Source of the DNA: Pseudocitrobacter faecalis
GTDB lineage: Bacteria; Pseudomonadota; Gammaproteobacteria; Enterobacterales; Enterobacteriaceae
Assembly: GCA_003315335.1 (NCBI GenBank)
Contig: QNRL01000001.1
Coordinates: 558,001-622,000 of the forward strand
DNA length: 64,000 nucleotides
Direction: 5' to 3'
In this document: positions 46,225 to 55,775 of the stretch, piece after piece
Position numbering within the stretch: position 1 is the first letter of the stretch
How the letters are laid out: each line of letters starts with the position of its first letter
The notes under the pieces: generated by a model
The model's input: the letters and a program-made list of their open reading frames with translations, nothing else
What the model was told of the DNA's origin: nothing
The model's database searches: none
Translations under genes and position numbers: made by a program

Positions 46225-47967
46225 TTACAATGCAGGCGCGCTTGAAGATGTATGCATAACAATCAAATTATCTGACCCCTGCGGTAAACCATCCGGCATG
46301 ACGTTTTCCAGACGGAGAACATCGCCCATTATCTGACTGAATACCGGGGCGGATACCGCTCCTCCGTAGTACTGCCCGTTCTGCGGTTCGTTGATCACAA
46401 CGACCAGCGCAAATTGTGGATTGCTGGCGGGCGCGACGCCTGCGGTATAGGCGACATACTTATCGACATATTTCCCGTCGTCGCCAATTTTCTTGGCGGT
46501 GCCGGTTTTCACCGCGACGCGATAATCACGAACGGCGGCTTTTGTCCCGCCGCCCCCCGGCAGCGCCACGCTTTCCATCATATGTTCAACCTGATGTACC
46601 AATGTTTCGGGCATCACCCGATGGCCGATGACCGGCGGATCAATACGGGTAATGGAGAGCGGGCGCGAAATACCAAAACCGCCGATAGTGGCATACACGT
46701 GTGCCAGTTGCAGCGGCGTGACCATCAGACCATAACCAAATGCGAACGTCGCGCGATCCAGCTCGCCCCAGTAACGTCGATGCGGTAACAGCCCCTGACT
46801 TTCACCGGTTAAGCCCAACCCGGTCGGTTGCCCGAAGCCAAACGCAGTGTAGGTATCCAGAAGCTTTTGTACCGGCATAGCCAGTGAAAGACGCGAGACG
46901 CCCGTGTCACTCGATTTTTGCAAAATACCGGTTAGGGTGAGCTCTGGATAATAGCCCACGTCACGAATACGGTGCCCGTCCAGTACATAAGGATGGGTAT
47001 CGACCACACTATCGGGACGAACAATGCCCTGCTGAAGCGCCGTCATGATCACTAACGGTTTCACCGTGGAACCCGGTTCGAAGGTATCGCTGATTGCGCG
47101 GTTGCGGAAATCATCCAGCGTTGCAGCTTCGCGATTGTTTGGGTTGTAGTCCGGGTAGCTCGCCATCGACAATATTTCACCGGTATCAATTTTTACCAGC
47201 ACCGCCGCGCCAGACGCGGCTTTGTTCCAGCGCACGGCGTTATCCAGCGCGTCTTCCGTCACCGTTTGCAGGCGTTCATCAATACTGAGCTGAATGTTAT
47301 GTGCGGGAACCGGGGCTACTTCAGTAATGTTTTCGATCACCCGGCCAAATTTATCTTTACGTACCCTGCGCAACCCCGGCTTGCCAATAAGCTGGCTGTT
47401 GAAGCTTTTTTCAATACCTTCAATGCCCTGATCGTCAACATTCGTGAAACCAATCAGGTTCGCCGCCACGTGTCCTGCGGGGTAAAAACGACGCGACTCT
47501 TCGCGCAGATTAATTCCCGGAAGATGCAGCTTATCAATCCACTGCGCCTGAAGCTGATCCACCTGACGGGCAAGATAGAGAAACCGGCTGTGTGGGTGCG
47601 CGTTGACACGAGCCTGCAAAGCGCTCAGGGAGAGGTTCAAGGCTTTCGCCAGCGCCTGCCAGCGGTTATCGAACCCCACTCCCCCCTTCTCCATCAGGGT
47701 TTGCGGATCGACCCAAATGGCGCTGACCGGCACACTCACGGCCAATGGTCTGTTTTCGCGATCGACAATCATGCCTCGTGGCACATCAATCGGTTCTTCG
47801 CGCACCGAGCGCATATCTTCCTGCTTGACCAGATTATCGGGAGAGACAATTTGCAACCAGCCAACTCGCGCGAGGAGGAAGCCCAGACAGCTTAAAATAA
47901 CGGCGCATACCAGGCCAAACCGGACGGGGGTAAAATGAGGGGGCTTCCCTCGGGATTTATCTTGCAC
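46225..47967 (-). CDS. Second FtsI-like class B penicillin-binding protein (PBP3SAL type)
   Basis: A 580-residue monofunctional transpeptidase: one N-terminal helix (res ~17-37), pedestal domain ([20 protein letters not shown]), then the transpeptidase domain with SxxK in EPGSTVKPL (catalytic Ser) and KTG in [10 protein letters not shown]. The SxN motif reads SSDTG, i.e. Asp at the Asn position. It resembles FtsI closely but lies away from the division cluster, at the locus where Salmonella encodes PBP3SAL, an FtsI paralogue used for septation at acidic pH; E. coli K-12 lacks it. GTG at 47967 has a GGAG site; the frame opens with TTG at 47991. Confidence 0.88.
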   Translation of the reverse strand: MQDKSRGKPPHFTPVRFGLVCAVILSCLGFLLARVGWLQIVSPDNLVKQEDMRSVREEPIDVPRGMIVDRENRPLAVSVPVSAIWVDPQTLMEKGGVGFDNRWQALAKALNLSLSALQARVNAHPHSRFLYLARQVDQLQAQWIDKLHLPGINLREESRRFYPAGHVAANLIGFTNVDDQGIEGIEKSFNSQLIGKPGLRRVRKDKFGRVIENITEVAPVPAHNIQLSIDERLQTVTEDALDNAVRWNKAASGAAVLVKIDTGEILSMASYPDYNPNNREAATLDDFRNRAISDTFEPGSTVKPLVIMTALQQGIVRPDSVVDTHPYVLDGHRIRDVGYYPELTLTGILQKSSDTGVSRLSLAMPVQKLLDTYTAFGFGQPTGLGLTGESQGLLPHRRYWGELDRATFAFGYGLMVTPLQLAHVYATIGGFGISRPLSITRIDPPVIGHRVMPETLVHQVEHMMESVALPGGGGTKAAVRDYRVAVKTGTAKKIGDDGKYVDKYVAYTAGVAPASNPQFALVVVINEPQNGQYYGGAVSAPVFSQIMGDVLRLENVMPDGLPQGSDNLIVMHTSSSAPAL

Positions 47968-48107
47968 TCTGACTCCAGCGTTAAAAAGCAACGGACTGAT
48001 TTAACAGGAATAGTTCAGAGATTCATCGTCTAACTATGCTAATAAGATCGTGGATTTGCAACAAAGGACGACCAGAAGGGAAAACAGAAACATCTCGTAA
48101 AGAATGT

Positions 48108-48133
48108 AAAAAGCCCCGCATTTGCGAGGCTTT
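48108..48133 (-). terminator. Terminator after cspC
   Basis: Minus-strand stem AAAGCCTCGCA/TGCGGGGCTTT with a short loop, followed by TTTAC. It lies about 50 bases past the cspC stop. Confidence 0.8.
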
Positions 48134-48182
48134 AAGGCTGATTATGATGCGCGTACGCATCAAAGCATCAGTGGCAGTCGAA

Positions 48183-48392
48183 TCAGATTGCAGTTACGTT
48201 AACTGCAGCTGGGCCTTTCTGGCCGTCCTGAATTTCGAACTCAACGTTCTGGCCTTCAGCCAGAGTTTTGAAGCCGTTACCCTGGATTGCAGAGAAGTGT
48301 ACGAATACATCTTTGCTGCCGTCAGCCGGAGTAATGAAGCCAAAACCTTTAGACTCGTTGAACCACTTAACTTGACCTTTAATCTTTGCCAT
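48183..48392 (-). CDS. cspC: Cold shock-like protein CspC
   Basis: A 69-residue cold-shock-domain protein, [20 protein letters not shown], with RNP1 (KGFGFI) and RNP2 (VFVHF) motifs, matching E. coli CspC, a constitutive RNA chaperone that binds single-stranded nucleic acid and stabilises stress mRNAs such as rpoS. Start 48392 follows AAGGAA. The coding region of yobF overlaps its first bases, so the two are co-transcribed and probably translationally linked. Confidence 0.97.
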
Positions 48393-48549
48393 TTGCAAAA
48401 TTCCTTAGAGTGTTTTCTTCGCCCGTGGGCGCATTCATAGATAAAACTGAGACATGACTGCATGAGGCACTAATATAAGGTTCGGCAGAGAAGCGGTATT
48501 CAACGTCAACGTGTTTACTCAGGACTTCTTTACTGATAATGCCATACAT
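48379..48549 (-). CDS. yobF: Small stress protein YobF
   Basis: Translating upstream of cspC gives a 56-residue frame starting [20 protein letters not shown] and containing [18 protein letters not shown], which matches YobF (E. coli 47 residues, [20 protein letters not shown]). The C-terminus differs: instead of the E. coli tail the frame runs on ([18 protein letters not shown]) and ends 14 bases inside cspC. E. coli YobF is induced by heat shock and other stress and is co-transcribed with cspC. Function unknown. Confidence 0.88.
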
Positions 48550-49293
48550 AGACAGAACTGTACCTCGTTTAACCCAAAACGTGTTATCACATACAACGAT
48601 TATAATGGCAAGCCATTTTTAAACGTGTCTCGATCAGCCGCACAAATCATACAACAATCATTTGATCGACTACGCATTTATGCGGCAAAGCGTTATCTGA
48701 TGCGCCCCGGCTCGTGTCTTAAGCCTCACCTACCTTACGGTAACGTAAGACTTTTTTACCATAGACCAGGATTTTCATTCCGTCCAGAAAAGCGAAGCGG
48801 CATCAACATTTTTTTATATCCTTAGAATATTTTCGCGCTAATTTTCAAAAGGTGCATTTTGGTAACCGGTTATAAGCAAGTAACATTTCGCTATACCGCT
48901 ACGCTGATTCACGAAAGCAAAATAATGTCCTTAGGTTGCACCAAAATAATGAACGTTTAATGACAGAATGCCATCACTGCGCAATAAAAACGTTTCGCTA
49001 ATAGCGTACGGCAAATGCGGCTAGCGGGTTGCGCAAATAAAGTCGATATCCATCACTCATACATTTAGATGATGGATAAATATACAAAATGATAAAGTGA
49101 TAAAAAATTAATTATAAATACAATGAGATACGAACCCAGGAATGTGAGGCAACAACGAGTCAGGTCAGTGATGCATCAGGAAAGGGGAAGGTAAGGAGAG
49201 GTAACACCGTCAATGACAGCGGATGCACCGCTTCGGTGCAACCTACGGACTCCGGCAGCCTGGTCAGACAGCCGGAGTGAAGAGGAAAAGAGA
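48550..49293. other. 744-bp intergenic region between yobF and yebO
   Basis: AT-rich DNA upstream of yobF, expected to hold the yobF-cspC promoter. A 104-codon plus-strand frame (48511-48825) overlaps yobF antisense and has no recognisable protein. Two hairpins lie at the yebO end (listed separately). I see no tRNA, repeat array or conserved small gene. Confidence 0.5.
49224..49278. terminator. Tandem hairpins downstream of yebO
   Basis: TGCACCG/CGGTGCA (49224-49240, three-base loop) and ACTCCGGC/GCCGGAGT (49249-49278 region, 14-base loop) lie 16-70 bases past the yebO stop. There is no clear T-run, so a terminator is likely but not certain; a structured RNA is possible. Confidence 0.5.
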
Positions 49294-49584
49294 TTATCGT
49301 TCCGCCACCAGGCGAATGAAATCATCTTCATCTTCGTTTTTTGCTTCAACGGCTTTCTCAGCGACTGCCGGTTTTTCAGGTTCATTAGCTTCACAGAGTC
49401 GACGCAGCAGCGCATTCTGACGCTTTTGCTGATCCAACAATGCTTCAAGCAGTTCTATTTGCTCACTGGTGCGCGAACTTGCACGGTTAACAAAGAACCA
49501 AAGTACCAGCCCTACAATCAACAGCAGAACAGATATCACGACAGACGCCAGATTTAATGCCCCAGAACTTACTAGATCACTCAT
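49294..49584 (-). CDS. yebO: Small membrane protein YebO
   Basis: A 96-residue protein with one N-terminal helix (LASVVISVLLLIVGLVLWFFV, res ~12-32), a conserved coiled segment (NRASSRTSEQIELLEALLDQ then QKRQNALLRRLCEANEPEK) and an acidic tail (EDEDDFIRLVAER), matching E. coli YebO (95 residues). It is 73 bases downstream of mgrB on the same strand and may share its PhoP-controlled transcript. Function unknown. Confidence 0.93.
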   Translation of the reverse strand: MSDLVSSGALNLASVVISVLLLIVGLVLWFFVNRASSRTSEQIELLEALLDQQKRQNALLRRLCEANEPEKPAVAEKAVEAKNEDEDDFIRLVAER

Positions 49585-49657
49585 TTCACCACCTCAATAG
49601 GAACGGACTATTCTACCACTCGCATTAAGGAAGGAAATCGTTGATGGCAAAAATGTT

Positions 49658-49801
49658 TTACCAGGGAATGAATTTATTGATGCTACAGATTCCGTTAAAG
49701 AACTGTACATCCTGGTCGCACAACACGTTGAGCGTCTGAGTCCAGAGCAGCAAACAGGCCGCCAGTACGACAATCAGTAACACCCACCGAAATTTTTTCA
49801 C
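49658..49801 (-). CDS. mgrB: PhoPQ negative regulator MgrB
   Basis: A 47-residue inner-membrane small protein read from GTG at 49801: [19 protein letters not shown] helix, then periplasmic [24 protein letters not shown]. The two periplasmic cysteines, the Trp in the helix and the FIPW end match E. coli MgrB (47 residues). It binds PhoQ and damps PhoPQ signalling; loss causes polymyxin resistance in Klebsiella and relatives. The frame is intact. A PhoP box lies about 55 bases upstream, giving negative feedback. Confidence 0.95.
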   Translation of the reverse strand: MKKFRWVLLIVVLAACLLLWTQTLNVLCDQDVQFFNGICSINKFIPW

Positions 49802-49855
49802 TCCACACTCCACGACTTATAGCATTAACAGATGATCAAATTAACATGGACATCT

Positions 49856-49870
49856 TAAACCGCGGCTAAC
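49856..49870 (-). promoter_or_regulatory. PhoP box upstream of mgrB
   Basis: Minus strand GTTAG-CCGCG-GTTTA matches the PhoP direct repeat (T/G)GTTTA-N5-(T/G)GTTTA with one change; TTAAT 11-12 bases downstream fits a -10 element. Confidence 0.72.
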
Positions 49871-49965
49871 TGTACAGATAAATTCTGCTTTTAGGAATCA
49901 TGGAGTTGTCTCGCAATAATGAAAAGCTACTCTATCATCAAGGATAGAAAAGACGTGAGGATGTC

Positions 49966-50205
49966 ATGAGATTTGCGATCAGAACAATTATTATACTGGC
50001 CATTGTCTGGATTGGCATATTGCTCAGCGGTTATGGTGTCTTAATCGGCAGTACTGAGAACGCTGGCGGTTTAGGTCTTCAATGTAAATATCTGACCGCG
50101 CGAGGCACCAGCACAGCACAATACGTTCATTCCAATAGTGGGATTATTGGCCTGACCGATTGCCCGGTCCTACGAAAAAGTGAAACGGTCATTGATAATG
50201 GATAA
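49966..50205 (+). CDS. yobH: YobH family protein
   Basis: A 79-residue protein with an N-terminal signal or anchor helix (RTIIILAIVWIGILLSGYGVL) and a small periplasmic domain (LGLQCKYLTARGTSTAQYVH; GLTDCPVLRKSE) with two cysteines, matching E. coli YobH (79 residues). It is divergent from mgrB. Function unknown. Confidence 0.93.
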   Translation: MRFAIRTIIILAIVWIGILLSGYGVLIGSTENAGGLGLQCKYLTARGTSTAQYVHSNSGIIGLTDCPVLRKSETVIDNG

Positions 50206-50235
50206 AAAAACGCCGCGATACCGCGGCGTTTTTGA
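50206..50235. terminator. Bidirectional terminator between yobH and kdgR
   Basis: CGCCGCG (50211-50217), loop ATAC, CGCGGCG (50222-50228), with A7 before and T5 after; begins right at the yobH stop. Confidence 0.9.
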
Positions 50236-50247
50236 TTAGGTGTCTTA

Positions 50248-51039
50248 TCAGAACGGGTAATCGTTATAGCCTAACTGCTCTGAAATTTTACGCGCCGCCG
50301 TATGCAGCATCGCAACATACTCGTGCAGGCGCTCTTCGGAGAAACGCAGCGTCGGGAACGAAATACTTAACCCCGCAATAACCACGCCAAAACGGTCGAA
50401 AACCGGTACGCCGATGCAGCGCAGGCCCTCTTCCTGCTCTTCATTATCTTCCCCGTAACCCTGCTGGCGAACCAGATCCAGCACCGGCATCAGTTCCTCG
50501 GTGCTGGTGATGGTACGATCGGTGCTGTGTTTGTATTCCACACCCTGCAGAATTTCACGCACTTCATCGCGGTCGCGCCAGGCCAGCAACACTTTACCAA
50601 TGGCGGTGCTATACAGCGGGTTACGACGGCCAACGCGGGAGTACATGCGCAAGTTATACATCGAGTCAATTTTATGGATATAGACGATACTGTCTTCGTC
50701 CAGCGCACCAAGGTGAATCGTCTCTTTCGTCAGACGTGACAGTTCACGCATCTGAATATCTGCACTACGAATTAAATCGACGTTCTGTAACGCGCGGGCG
50801 CCAAGTTCAAATAGCTTCAGCGTTAACGAATACTTTTCAGATTCCCCTTCCTGGGCAACGTATCCCAATGATTTCATGGTCTGCAAAAAGCGATAAACAG
50901 TGCTTTTCGACATCATGACACGCTGCGACAGTTCGGTAATTCCGATTTCGCGCTCTTCACCAAGCGCCTGCAGGATGCCAAAAACCTTCAATACTGAAGA
51001 GACAGAATCTGGCTGTTTATCCAAATCTGCAACTGCCAT
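50248..51039 (-). CDS. kdgR: IclR-family regulator KdgR
   Basis: A 263-residue repressor, same length as E. coli KdgR. N-terminal winged helix (IGITELSQRVMMSKSTVYRF with LQTMKSLGYVAQEG) and C-terminal IclR effector domain (LGALDEDSIVYIHKID; LYSTAIGKVLLAW). It controls uptake and breakdown of 2-keto-3-deoxygluconate from pectin and hexuronates. Divergent from the MFS gene yebQ, which it may regulate. Confidence 0.96.
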   Translation of the reverse strand: MAVADLDKQPDSVSSVLKVFGILQALGEEREIGITELSQRVMMSKSTVYRFLQTMKSLGYVAQEGESEKYSLTLKLFELGARALQNVDLIRSADIQMRELSRLTKETIHLGALDEDSIVYIHKIDSMYNLRMYSRVGRRNPLYSTAIGKVLLAWRDRDEVREILQGVEYKHSTDRTITSTEELMPVLDLVRQQGYGEDNEEQEEGLRCIGVPVFDRFGVVIAGLSISFPTLRFSEERLHEYVAMLHTAARKISEQLGYNDYPF

Positions 51040-51066
51040 TTATCACCTCATCGCAACTGTTTTATA

Positions 51067-51088
51067 AAAAATAGAACCGGTTTTTATT
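51067..51088. promoter_or_regulatory. Possible KdgR-type operator between kdgR and yebQ
   Basis: AAAATAGAACCGGTTTTTAT contains the perfect palindrome AACCGGTT with A/T-rich arms and loosely resembles the KdgR site (AAATGAAACA-TGTTTCATTT). It lies 30 bases upstream of kdgR. Weak evidence. Confidence 0.3.
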
Positions 51089-51216
51089 ATAATTTCGCAA
51101 AGCGCTCGTCGCAATGAATCTTCTGCAACCTGGTTACAAATCTGCGACATACAGCCGAATAATCAATGCTAAAATAGTTTTCTGACAAATAATTTCTCAA
51201 AAACCGCATTTTTCCC

Positions 51217-52590
51217 ATGGATAAAAAAATTTCGGATGGCTTACCCGTACCTCAACGGTATGGCGCCATCTTAACCATTGTGCTCGGTATTACGATGGCG
51301 GTGCTCGATGGGGCTATTGCTAACGTGGCTCTGCCCACCATCGCCAGCGATTTGCATGCGTCTCCAGCGGCATCTATCTGGATAGTCAACGCCTATCAAA
51401 TTGCGATAGTCATCTCGCTACTGTCGCTGGCTTTCCTGGGCGACATGATTGGCTATCACCGGATCTACAAAATCGGTCTCATCGTCTTCACCCTCGCTTC
51501 GGGGCTGTGTGCGATGTCGAATTCACTGGAGATGCTCACGCTCGCGCGCGTGGCACAGGGTCTTGGCGGCGCGGCGTTGATGAGCGTGAACACCGCGCTC
51601 ATACGGCTTATCTATCCGCAGCGGCAGTTAGGACGCGGCATGGGGATCAACTCGTTTGTGGTTGCTGTCTCCTCAGCAGCCGGGCCGACCATCGCCGCGG
51701 CGATTCTCTCTGTGGCGTCATGGCAGTGGCTATTCCTCGTGAACGTGCCGCTCGGCGTTATCTCGTGGTTGCTGGCGGTGCGTTATCTGCCCGCAAACGG
51801 CTCACGCAGCCAGGCAACACGCTTCGATCTGCCCAGCGCAATCATGAATGCCCTGACGTTTGGTCTGCTGATCACCGCACTGGGTGGATTTGCGCAGGGG
51901 CAATCGACCACGCAGGTGGTGGCGGAAGTGGTGCTGTTACTGATCGTCGGATTCTTTTTCATCCGTCGTCAGTTGCGTTTACCAGTGCCGCTATTACCGG
52001 TCGATTTATTGCGCATCCCGTTGTTCTCGCTCTCTATTTGCACGTCAATCTGCTCTTTCTGCGCACAGATGCTGGCTCTGGTGTCGCTCCCTTTCTTCCT
52101 GCAAACCATGATGGGGCGCAGCGAAGTGGAAACAGGATTACTGCTGACGCCCTGGCCACTGGCAACCATGGTGATGGCCCCTCTGGCCGGTTATCTGATT
52201 GAGCGAGTCCACGCCGGATTTCTCGGCGCATTCGGCATGGCGGTGATGGCCTGTGGGTTATTTGCGCTCGCCCTGCTGCCCTCTTCGCCTTCCGATCTGG
52301 ACATCATCTGGCGCATGATCCTGTGCGGTGCAGGGTTCGGACTGTTTCAGTCGCCCAATAACCACACCATTATTTCCGCCGCACCTCGACAGCGGAGCGG
52401 TGGTGCCAGCGGGATGCTGGGTACGGCTCGCCTGCTGGGGCAAAGCACCGGCGCGGCGCTGGTAGCGTTGATGTTTAATGCGTTTGGCGACAGCGGAACA
52501 CATGTGTCGTTGCTGCTGGCAGGAAGTCTGGCGGTGGTTGCGGCCCTGTTTAGCGGCTTGAGGGTGACGCAACCGCGCGTACAGGGCTAA
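51217..52590 (+). CDS. yebQ: MFS transporter YebQ (DHA2 drug efflux type)
   Basis: A 457-residue permease with 14 predicted helices, same length as E. coli YebQ. The DHA2 motif is present (MAVLDGAIANVALPTIASDL; GDMIGYHRIYKIGL as motif A; GGAALMSVNTALI; NSFVVAVSSAAGPTIAAAIL as motif C). Substrate unknown; proposed multidrug exporter. Its position divergent from kdgR suggests a sugar-acid link but nothing more. Ends at a strong bidirectional terminator. Confidence 0.93.
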   Translation: MDKKISDGLPVPQRYGAILTIVLGITMAVLDGAIANVALPTIASDLHASPAASIWIVNAYQIAIVISLLSLAFLGDMIGYHRIYKIGLIVFTLASGLCAMSNSLEMLTLARVAQGLGGAALMSVNTALIRLIYPQRQLGRGMGINSFVVAVSSAAGPTIAAAILSVASWQWLFLVNVPLGVISWLLAVRYLPANGSRSQATRFDLPSAIMNALTFGLLITALGGFAQGQSTTQVVAEVVLLLIVGFFFIRRQLRLPVPLLPVDLLRIPLFSLSICTSICSFCAQMLALVSLPFFLQTMMGRSEVETGLLLTPWPLATMVMAPLAGYLIERVHAGFLGAFGMAVMACGLFALALLPSSPSDLDIIWRMILCGAGFGLFQSPNNHTIISAAPRQRSGGASGMLGTARLLGQSTGAALVALMFNAFGDSGTHVSLLLAGSLAVVAALFSGLRVTQPRVQG

Positions 52591-52620
52591 AAAAAAGCGC
52601 CTCAATTGAGGCGCTTTTTA
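52591..52620. terminator. Bidirectional terminator between yebQ and htpX
   Basis: AAAGCGCCTCAATTGAGGCG plus CTTT, a perfect nine-base-pair or longer palindrome flanked by A7 and T5, fills the 30 bases between the convergent stops. Confidence 0.93.
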
Positions 52621-53505
52621 CTATTTCAGGTATTCACCGGTGCGCAGCGCTTCGATACGCTTGTCCAGCGGCGGGTGAGTCATAAACAGCTCACTCAGCG
52701 TTTTCGACTTACCGTTGATGCAGAAGGCCATCATAGTGCTGGCTTCCTGTGGTTCGTAGCTGGTCTTCAAACGTTGCAGGGCAGCAATCATTTTTTCACG
52801 CCCTACCAGACGTGCTGAACCGGCATCCGCATGGAATTCACGGTGACGTGAGAACCACATGGTGATAATGCTGGCCAGAATACCGAACACCAGTTCAAGA
52901 ACCATGGAGACAGCAAAATAGATAAGTGGGTTACCATTGCCGCCCTCTTCGCCTTCATCACGGTTACCGCTCAGGAAACCGGCGGCAATCTGCGCAATAA
53001 TACGTGAGATGAAGATAACAAAGGTGTTCACCACGCCCTGAATCAGGGTCATCGTCACCATATCACCGTTAGCCACGTGGCTAATCTCGTGGGCGATAAC
53101 CGCTTCAGCTTCGTCACGGCTCATGTTTTGCAACAGGCCCGTACTCACCGCGACCAGCGACGCATCACGGCGCGCGCCGGTGGCGAAAGCGTTGATGTCC
53201 GGCGCATGGTAGATAGCGACCTGCGGCATAGCAATGCCGGCCTGGCGCGATTGTTGCGCCACGGTGTCCATCAGCCAGCGCTCTGTTTCGTTACGCGGCT
53301 GCTCGATAACTTCCCCACCCACAGATTTCAGGGCCATCCATTTCGACATCATCAGCGAAACGAGAGAACCACCAAAACCAAATAGCAGAGCCATAATCAG
53401 AAGGCCCGTCATGCTGCTCGACTGAATTCCTGTCAGGCTTAGCACCAGCCCAAACACAACCATCACAGCAAGGTTGGTCAACAGGAAGAGCGCGATTCGC
53501 ATCAT
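52621..53505 (-). CDS. htpX: Membrane zinc metalloprotease HtpX
   Basis: A 294-residue M48B protease. Two N-terminal helices (res ~4-55) precede the zinc motif HEISH in [14 protein letters not shown]; the third ligand Glu is in [17 protein letters not shown]; two more helices lie between. HtpX degrades misfolded inner-membrane proteins with FtsH and is induced through CpxAR. No clear CpxR site is visible in the 165-bp upstream region. Confidence 0.97.
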   Translation of the reverse strand: MMRIALFLLTNLAVMVVFGLVLSLTGIQSSSMTGLLIMALLFGFGGSLVSLMMSKWMALKSVGGEVIEQPRNETERWLMDTVAQQSRQAGIAMPQVAIYHAPDINAFATGARRDASLVAVSTGLLQNMSRDEAEAVIAHEISHVANGDMVTMTLIQGVVNTFVIFISRIIAQIAAGFLSGNRDEGEEGGNGNPLIYFAVSMVLELVFGILASIITMWFSRHREFHADAGSARLVGREKMIAALQRLKTSYEPQEASTMMAFCINGKSKTLSELFMTHPPLDKRIEALRTGEYLK

Positions 53506-53664
53506 AATTTACTTTTAACCTCGTTTTAACAAAACGCACTAAGCGATTACCCACATCGTATGGGTATTAATACAATTTTCAACTATCCACGGCGGGTAAG
53601 TCACGAGAAAGACACAACTTTACATTTTTTCTCACACTTGCTTACGCGCAGTTTAGAGATGTAA

Positions 53665-53697
53665 AAAAACAGGCACAATTGCTTGTGCCTGTTTTAC
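53665..53697 (-). terminator. Terminator after prc
   Basis: On the minus strand AAACAGGCACAAG and its complement CTTGTGCCTGTTT form a long stem around AATT, followed by T7; it starts about ten bases past the prc stop. Confidence 0.92.
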
Positions 53698-53707
53698 TAA
53701 GGGAGAA

Positions 53708-55756
53708 TTACTTGCTGGCCGCAGGAGTTGCGGCTGGCCTCTCTTTTTCAAGATGCGCCAGGTCAACCGCGATATTCACGGTTTCATCCAGATACGGATC
53801 GGGCTCCTGATAATCCTTCGGCAAATCGTCGATTTTCTTCAGCAACGGTTTACCTTCACGTTTGTAGCGATCGTTAACGCGGGCCAAACGTGTGGCATCA
53901 TCTTCCTGGTTCTCTTTTTCACGCTGAGCGTAATTTAAAGAGACGATGTTGCGCTTGTCCTTCATTGCGTTAAAGCGCGCGATATCCTTTATGATGTACT
54001 GAAATTCAGGATCTTTCGCGATACGCGCATTATGCAATTTCAGCAGTTCCGGGCCAAACGGCGTTAAATCATCAGACTTCACATAGGTCGCAGCGTCGAT
54101 GCTGTCCCACGGTAATGCGTTGTCTTCAAACTTCTCACCCGTTTCCGTCTCTTCTGAACCTGTCGGCATCAAGATATCGGGTGTTACACCTTTACGTTGC
54201 GTACTGCCGCCGTTAATGCGGTAGAACTTCTGAATGGTGTACTGAACGGAACCCAGCGCTGGCCATTCCGGGCGCAGCATTTGATCGTAAATGCGATTCA
54301 AAGAACGGTACTGCTGAACGGTGCCTTTCCCGAAGGTCGGTTCACCGACAATCAGCGCACGTCCGTAATCTTGCATGGCGGCCGCAAAAATTTCAGATGC
54401 CGAGGCGCTGAAACGGTCAACCAGCACTACCAGCGGGCCTTTGTAGTACACCACGCCGTCATTGTCGCTATCTTCACGTACTTTGCCGTTATTGTCGCGC
54501 ACCTGCACGACCGGGCCGGACGGAATGAACAAGCCAGAGAGCGATACCGCTTCGGTTAATGCCCCGCCGCCGTTAGTACGCAGATCGATGATAACGCTGC
54601 TGACATTCTGTTTTTCCAGTTTCTGCAGCTGTACTTTAACGTCTTCCGTCAGGCCAACATAGAAACCAGGTATATCGAGCACACCCACTTTCTCTTTGCC
54701 GACGGTTTTCACCGACATTTTCACGGCGCGATCTTCCAGACGAATACGTTCGCGCGTCAGGGTAACGATTTTGGTTTTCGCCCCTTTACCCGCCGGCAGG
54801 ATTTCCAGGCGAACTTTACTGCCCTTCGGCCCTTTAATCAGCGCCACGACATCATCCAGACGCCAGCCGATCACATCGACCATCCCTTTTCCGGCCTGGC
54901 CCACACCAACGATTTTATCGCCAACCGTGATCGCTTTACTCTTCGCCGCGGGGCCCCCGGCCACCATGGAATTGATAACCGTGTAGTCATCATCCATTTG
55001 CAGCACTGCGCCGATACCTTCCAGAGACAGGCTCATTTCGGTATTGAACTGTTCGGTGTTGCGAGGAGAAAGGTAGTTGGTATGCGGATCGATTTCCCGC
55101 GCGAATGCGGTCATCGCCAGCGAGAATACATCTTCGCTATTGGTCTGCGCCAGACGACGAATCGCGAATTTATAGCGACGCGTCAGGGTTTCGCGGATCT
55201 CTTTTTCATCTTTACCGGTCAGCTTCAGGCTTAGTTCGTCGAACTTAACTTTGCCATCCCACAGGGCGTTCAGCTCGGCTTCATCTTTTGGCCATGGCGC
55301 TTTTGCGCGGTCAAGATTGAAGGTGTCGTTGCCGGTGAAGTCCATCGGGCGTTCAAGCACTTTCAATGCGTACTGATAGCGTTCGAAACGTCGCTTTTGC
55401 GCCAGGTTGTAGAGATCGTAAAACACGTCGAGCTTGCCCGATCGTAGCTCATCGCCAATCTGCCCTTTCTTCGAAGCAAACTGCGCAACGTCGCTGGCCA
55501 GCAGGACGTTGTGACTGTAATCGAGCAGGTTCAGATAGCGGTCAAAAATCTTGGCGGAAAAGGACTGGTCGAGATCGAACTGACGATAATGAGAACGGGT
55601 AAAGCGCGATGTTACGCGCTCGCTCACCGTTGCGTGCTGAGTCTCTTCCTTCAGAATCGGAATTTGATCAACACGGGTAATATCTTCCACCGCTAAGGCG
55701 TGGCCTGTTATTAAAAACAGGCCAGAGAGGGCGGAGAGCCTAAAAAGTTTGTTCAT
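53708..55756 (-). CDS. prc: Tail-specific protease Prc
   Basis: A 682-residue periplasmic serine protease with signal peptide (res 1-22, ALA-VED), identical in length to E. coli Prc. PDZ domain around res 240-335 (LEGIGAVLQMDDDYTVINSM), catalytic Ser in VLVDRFSASASEIFAAAM and Lys in IVGEPTFGKGTVQ (Ser452/Lys477 in E. coli). It processes the C-terminus of FtsI and degrades MepS with the adaptor NlpI. It lies 20 bases after proQ, in a proQ-prc operon. Confidence 0.97.
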   Translation of the reverse strand: MNKLFRLSALSGLFLITGHALAVEDITRVDQIPILKEETQHATVSERVTSRFTRSHYRQFDLDQSFSAKIFDRYLNLLDYSHNVLLASDVAQFASKKGQIGDELRSGKLDVFYDLYNLAQKRRFERYQYALKVLERPMDFTGNDTFNLDRAKAPWPKDEAELNALWDGKVKFDELSLKLTGKDEKEIRETLTRRYKFAIRRLAQTNSEDVFSLAMTAFAREIDPHTNYLSPRNTEQFNTEMSLSLEGIGAVLQMDDDYTVINSMVAGGPAAKSKAITVGDKIVGVGQAGKGMVDVIGWRLDDVVALIKGPKGSKVRLEILPAGKGAKTKIVTLTRERIRLEDRAVKMSVKTVGKEKVGVLDIPGFYVGLTEDVKVQLQKLEKQNVSSVIIDLRTNGGGALTEAVSLSGLFIPSGPVVQVRDNNGKVREDSDNDGVVYYKGPLVVLVDRFSASASEIFAAAMQDYGRALIVGEPTFGKGTVQQYRSLNRIYDQMLRPEWPALGSVQYTIQKFYRINGGSTQRKGVTPDILMPTGSEETETGEKFEDNALPWDSIDAATYVKSDDLTPFGPELLKLHNARIAKDPEFQYIIKDIARFNAMKDKRNIVSLNYAQREKENQEDDATRLARVNDRYKREGKPLLKKIDDLPKDYQEPDPYLDETVNIAVDLAHLEKERPAATPAASK

Positions 55757-55775
55757 GCCTGGCCCGGCCTCCGTT

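Noticed and set aside
48511-48825. 104-codon plus-strand open frame between cspC and yebO
   Set aside because: It overlaps the conserved yobF gene in antisense, lacks a good ribosome site and shows no family features.
53506-53600. CpxR box upstream of htpX
   Set aside because: Only a single GTAAA-like half-site near the start codon is visible; the spaced pair needed for CpxR is not.
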